Shown piece after piece: positions 59,277 to 64,000 of a stretch of DNA of 64,000 nt. This stretch comes from Dipylidium caninum. Lineage: Eukaryota > Platyhelminthes > Cestoda > Cyclophyllidea > Dipylidiidae. The stretch lies in the NCBI GenBank assembly GCA_017562135.1, contig QEYB01000221.1:1-64000 (forward strand). The letters are read 5' to 3'. Each line of letters opens with the position of its first letter. Within the stretch, counting starts at the first letter, position 1. The translations under genes were made by a program, and so were the position numbers. A model generated the notes under the pieces. It made no database searches. It saw only the letters and a program-made list of their open reading frames with translations, and was not told the DNA's origin.

Positions 59277-62200
59277 GTAAATCCACGAATCATCGACCAC
59301 CCTTGGGTATAATTTTACATTTAATGAGTAGTTTGGGAAGTTATTTGTTTTCTGCATCACAAGTGATTGAGGTACGCATTTTTGCTGCAGATGAGTTGCG
59401 TTAGCTATTAGATTTGGGCAAAGCTAATTTGAGACGTCTGATCTAACTGATTCTCATAGGCGGTTAACTTGGACGCGTTCGTGCTGACTTCCCAACCTTG
59501 TTTAACATGAGTAACAAAAATCCCTTTGCTGCAAAAGATTGATTTTTTTTTCATGTTCTTGAGAATACCGACTAAAACCTTGGTTTCTTACGACTGTAAT
59601 TATGAAGGATATTGTAGTACTGTAAAAAGGGTGGATTTTGCCTCCATTTTTATTGTGCTCAGGGTTCTCATTGCGCAGTAGACAGAAATTTTGGAGTGTG
59701 ATAACATCGGAAGATTGGAAGTCTTTTCGTGTTGAAAATGGCAGATATAACCTACGGAACTGGGATCTACATTTTGGGTTTTAGCCTTTACTTCAATTGA
59801 TTTTGAATTTCTATAACAGTTATATTAAGCTCTGACAATAAAACTTATATATTTTACAATTCAATGGATTTACTTGAATGTTAACAAAAACCCCTGCATG
59901 CAATGTTGTGTGCAACTTTGCTGCCCTAGTTGGGTGCCGGTACTTCATTAAACAGATTGAATTGATTACAGGCAGGTTAGTTGGAAAACAATAACTTCAG
60001 TTATATTTGATAGAATGTCCGGCATAAGAGGAGATGAGTTTTGGTAAACAGGTGAATAAGTGGTATACGGAAATTATTGCCCTAGTCTAGCTCAAGGGAC
60101 TAGTTTCTACTCATCAACTTTGTCCGGTATCGGGCTGATCCCTTTTGGGCTGCATCGAAAATGATGCATTGTTAAGAGGAAACGGTAGCTGGCTACAAAG
60201 AGCAGCCAATAGCAAAAAGGGAATCCCTCTATCATTCTGTACCTGTTACATAGATGTCTAAAAACAATACGTTCTGTTTTTTTTTCATTGAATTTCGCAT
60301 CGCCTACCTTTCGTGGAAGTGACTCTCCATCCGGCTTGAGTTGAATATGTTGTGGAAAATGTTACTTGATTTCTCGATATGGGATCATCAGAGGCTTGAA
60401 GGTGGAGAAAGAGGGGGAGAAGAGGGAGGTAGATTTGTTTATGTCCAAAAGTACAAATTAAGGGTTATTGATTAACGTCTTAAAAATTTGAGTTCGGTTA
60501 TAACATATTTTTGTAATTATTTACAAGAGTTTAGAGAGTACCGTCATCTAGGTATTGTTCAACTCGAATTTTCTTAAATATCAATTTTTCTCCTGAATTT
60601 ATTGCCTTGTACCTTGTGAAGCATAGAAAGTAAAGCGCCCTTCAAAGCCGTTATATAGCCAACCCATTTAAGGTGCTTTTATACCAAAACTGAGAAATTT
60701 CAAGGAAACTGCTACATTACTCACTGCATCCTCAAACTCACATCTCAAACACTTTCCCATCCAGATTATGCGGGGCACTAATTTTTGGGTTACGTTAATA
60801 TGATGCTTTACGAACTAATTGATAGCGAACTTAAGAGGTTAGAAAAAAATTATCAAGAACACTTTAACGGACTTCGAGTCTTCCTCCCATTTTCTCTTTG
60901 CAGCATGATTAGTCCTAGTCAATCTATATCGAGACACCACCAAACAATTACTATGGTTCCTTTTTAATATAGTGTATTTAATTTTTGCAATATGAAGGGT
61001 TAATTTTATGTCTGATCATTTTCTTGTAGGGCGTTTGAGAAAGTACATGTATACTGGTTTCATGTTAAAAAAATTAGGTCGTGGATACGATATAAATGTG
61101 CCTTATGCAGCGCTAATTTGTCTTCTTAGGTAGATTGTGATAGGTAAATATAAATAAACTCTTTTGGTTTACTTATTTCGAGGTAAGGCATAGTAATAAT
61201 GACTATCCTTGTGAGAAGAAGATTATCTTCAAGCTAGGTGGAAAACACTGATAGATTCCACATAATGAGTCTTTTTAGTATCAAAGATAAGTGTGAAAAG
61301 AAGTTAAAATTTGTTTCTGTGATTTAAATCTCTCGGAACTGCGAAAGACATCAATATACCTCTGCTTTCGTCCCTATTACCAAATCACAATGGCTGATCT
61401 ACGCGATGTACACGCAGCATTTGTTAATTAACGTCATGGTGTAATGCTTCCATCGACGCCACTTACACTTACCTAGAGCTTAATTGCCTGCCTTGTTCCT
61501 ATTTCAACCTTTTCGTCCACGCAAATCAATAGGCTTTAAATGCATAAACGCCTACCTTTTGATTTCACCAATTTTTTTTACCAGGAAATGATACTTAAAG
61601 AGCGACGGAGCCAATAAGGCCAACCGAGTTTTCTTTTAAGATGTACTCCGTTTAATATTACTTAGTTGGAAACTATAAAACGCACCCTTTAGTTTGTGTA
61701 CAATTGCGACTGAGAAAGATGTATTTGAGATGTGATCGATATTTTTATTTTCAAATTTAAAGGTACTCTTCCCATTTAGCAAAATTTCTTCCTGTTTCAC
61801 CGAAACCAGGTGAAAATAAAGCACGACTTACATCTACTTTTCTTGTACGCATTCGAATTGAATAATATAGTAACTCAAGCTTCGATGAATATAAGTCAGG
61901 CATTCGAAAATGAGTTCACTAATGGAGATACGCTCGATATTGGTTCCAAAAATTTTCTTGCAATTTAAGTATTGGCAACGAACCTCTAGGGAGACCTCCG
62001 GCCTGCATTGATAACGGGGAATTAAGGACGACTGAGGAATCACATCCACATGCAACTATTCGTGAACGTGGGTCTAAACTAGGAACTAGCCATCCATACG
62101 TCTGGGCTGTTAAGGCATTTGCGTACAGCAAATGATAAGGAGAAAAAATGGACTCTTGTCTGCGGATGATCGACCGACCCCAAGAGCCAGTGCACATCTG

Positions 62201-62536
62201 TGTTGCTTCGCGGTACACGATTGGCGCCGTTTCTACACCAAATAATCACTTTTGATAAAATGGCGGTTTGGTGTCATATTTGAAAGCGATCAAGCAGATG
62301 AGTGGATAAGAGTACGCTTTTATGACAGTCCTTAGGCGGAATTTCCTGAAGAAGCATTGTGATCACAATCCATTATGCTTTCCAACAACCAGGCGAAACC
62401 GCAACAGCAGCGGAGTCCTATTGCCGCGCATTTAATTGGTGTCATGCGCGAGAAGAAGTTCAAATGGGATGGTGCGACATTACAAGTAAAGTTTAAAATA
62501 CTGTTGCCAAATTAAACAACTTTTTAATATGGTATT
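59277..62536. other. non-coding or unresolved stretch
   Basis: It should hold the next intron(s) of the RABIF-like gene. Short frames at 60785-60967 (plus) and 62218-61919 (minus) have no supporting context. I see nothing else recognisable. Confidence 0.5.
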
Positions 62537-62760
62537 TTACCACATCTACCATATTCGCCCGATATTTCTCCGACTGATTATTCTCTTTTCCTAATTAAGA
62601 ATCCTTTCAAGAAAGAAAAGTTATACAATAACAAAAATCGAATCGTTTAATAATCCTACCAATTAAGATTTTTTTCAAAATGGCATGTATAGCTTCCGCA
62701 ATCATTGGCAAGAAAGTCGGGAATGCCAATGGAAGCTGTTTCGATTGAATATAGTAAGTA
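62537..62760 (+). mobile_element. mariner-family transposase remnant
   Basis: The plus strand encodes 'LPHLPYSPDISPTDYSLF', the conserved mariner block around the last catalytic Asp (family consensus L-P-H-P-P-Y-S-P-D-L-A-P-S/T-D-Y-x-L-F), followed by a Lys-rich stretch. After a frame change it reads 'FFQNGMYSFRNHWQESRECQ', in the place of the family's C-terminal 'FY..GI..LP.RWQKC' block. There are stops and a frameshift, and no N-terminal helix-turn-helix region or terminal inverted repeats are visible. It is an inactive fragment. Confidence 0.72.
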
Positions 62761-64000
62761 ATATCGGAGATTGCGGTTCTTATTTTTCACTTGTATTAAA
62801 CGACGGTTGCATAGTTTTCAGCCTAGTAATTCTTCAAAATAGTCAAGTTAAAGTCTTTTACGTACTTGAATTAACCATAATTGCATATAGACCCTTCCCA
62901 ACGGGGTTCAGGCTTATAAAAAAGGGGACTACTCTTACCATCGTCTCTTTGATTATTTTTTTTTGCATTTTTTTAATAAGTTGTGGAAAATCATAATGCT
63001 CGTTTAGTGGCTTACCTATTGCCTTGAGATGCATACAAGTAGGGGCATCGCACAAGTCTTTGCTAAGAGTTTATAAAATTAACAGTAAACTACTCGTGAC
63101 GTTGAGTGAAATTTCCGGGGATTCATCAAGAGCACTGTTAATCACATTTTTTGATGTTCAAGCAATGTCTTACAGAAGCCGGGCCCGCAAGTTCAGATTT
63201 TTCCCCTAAATTTACGTTAAATCAATTCTAATGCTAGTCAATAAGACTATAGTTTGTCATAATAGATCCTTTAGAAAGGACTTTATCATTTCTTCTATTA
63301 ACATCCCATAATTCCTCTGATCTCAAACTGTATTAAGTTGGAAAACCTCTTCATAACCTTTTGTATAGTGAAGTAGCAGTTGAAAGCACTTTCACTTTTA
63401 CCCATAAGGCAACTTGACTGCAACTTTTTCATTTACATTAGATAAGGCTGATACAATTTGGAAAACCAGTTCTTAAATCTCATTTTAAATACTGAAATGT
63501 CTTCAATATAGCGTCATCGAGTAGTTATCTCATAGGAAGAGTAAATTATAAAACACTTATGTTTGGTGAGTGTAATGGAATACCGCTTATTCCTTTGAAG
63601 ATTACAGGTATCTCGAATGTTATACTTTTCGCTTTCAATGCGCACAATAATTTTTTGGCGACTGCAAAATGCGCTAAGTGCAGCGGACAAGAAATGGTGG
63701 CTTTTTAATCTGTTTCAAATAAACCCTTCCAGAATGGTGATAGTTTATGATGAGTTAAACCCGTTAATGGCGGAAATTCCAACCTTATCGGAGCCACTCT
63801 GTCTTACAAAGACTACTTTCCTTGGAATGTTTTCTTTTTTCTTTTAGAATAGAAAACAGTTTTTGGTAAATTTGTGGGTGGTAGAAAAGATGGGATATTT
63901 TTATCTATCCTTTAATCATTCCAAAAATTTGCCCTGATCTACATTCACCCTGGACGATAGCTCATAAAGTTTGTGTGTTATCTTGCTGATGGTTTGTGCT
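62761..64000. other. right end of the window, no gene seen
   Basis: Only short frames occur: 62685-62996 overlapping the mariner remnant, and 63617-63847 after a TTACAG. The latter has another frame reading C-A-K-C, which I considered for the second zinc pair of RABIF but rejected. I see nothing else. Confidence 0.5.

Noticed and set aside
63617..63720. C-A-K-C motif as the second zinc pair of the RABIF-like gene
   Set aside because: The residues around it do not fit the family, a stop follows closely, and that frame does not match the phase of the previous exon.
1..64000. CRISPR arrays, operons, ribosome binding sites, rRNA genes
   Set aside because: The window is eukaryotic; I saw no regularly spaced repeats and no rRNA-like sequence.

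Overview
This is animal nuclear DNA: spliced genes on both strands, kilobase introns, AT-rich intergenic sequence and decayed DNA transposons. There are no bacterial signals. My best guess is a parasitic flatworm (cestode or trematode). The reasons are relaxed 3' splice sites, three candidate introns of only 31-36 nt beside introns of several kb, moderate GC and platyhelminth-like divergence. This is an inference; no species-specific marker is visible.

Layout. (1) At 74-1102 on the minus strand lie the last exons of an unidentified Ser/Pro/Arg-rich protein. (2) At 9866-49321 on the plus strand is one large gene, the tomosyn / syntaxin-binding protein 5 homologue. I traced twenty phase-compatible exons giving 1196 residues, from the first WD40 propeller to the C-terminal R-SNARE coil and stop. 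About the first 240 residues expected from human tomosyn were not found. (3) At 49322-54152 the tomosyn 3' UTR is followed by intergenic DNA holding unassigned reading frames. (4) At 54153-56723 on the minus strand is a seven-exon bZIP transcription factor of about 609 residues. (5) From 58062 on the plus strand are the first exons of a probable RABIF/Mss4-like zinc protein, divergent from the bZIP gene; its remaining exons are unresolved or outside the window.

Introns carry transposon debris: a piggyBac transposase fragment (32893-33186) inside tomosyn, and a mariner transposase fragment (62537-62760) downstream of the RABIF-like exons. A weak P4-ATPase-like relic and several antisense reading frames also lie in tomosyn introns.

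Tomosyn is a soluble R-SNARE that competes with synaptobrevin for syntaxin/SNAP-25, and Mss4/RABIF is a Rab-binding chaperone of exocytic Rabs. Both therefore act in secretion, but nothing in the sequence shows co-regulation. I see no convincing novel multi-gene system. The most interesting local features are the variable linker exons of tomosyn (36.2-38.7 kb), the 31-36 nt introns and the small antisense membrane-protein frame at 47.2-47.4 kb.
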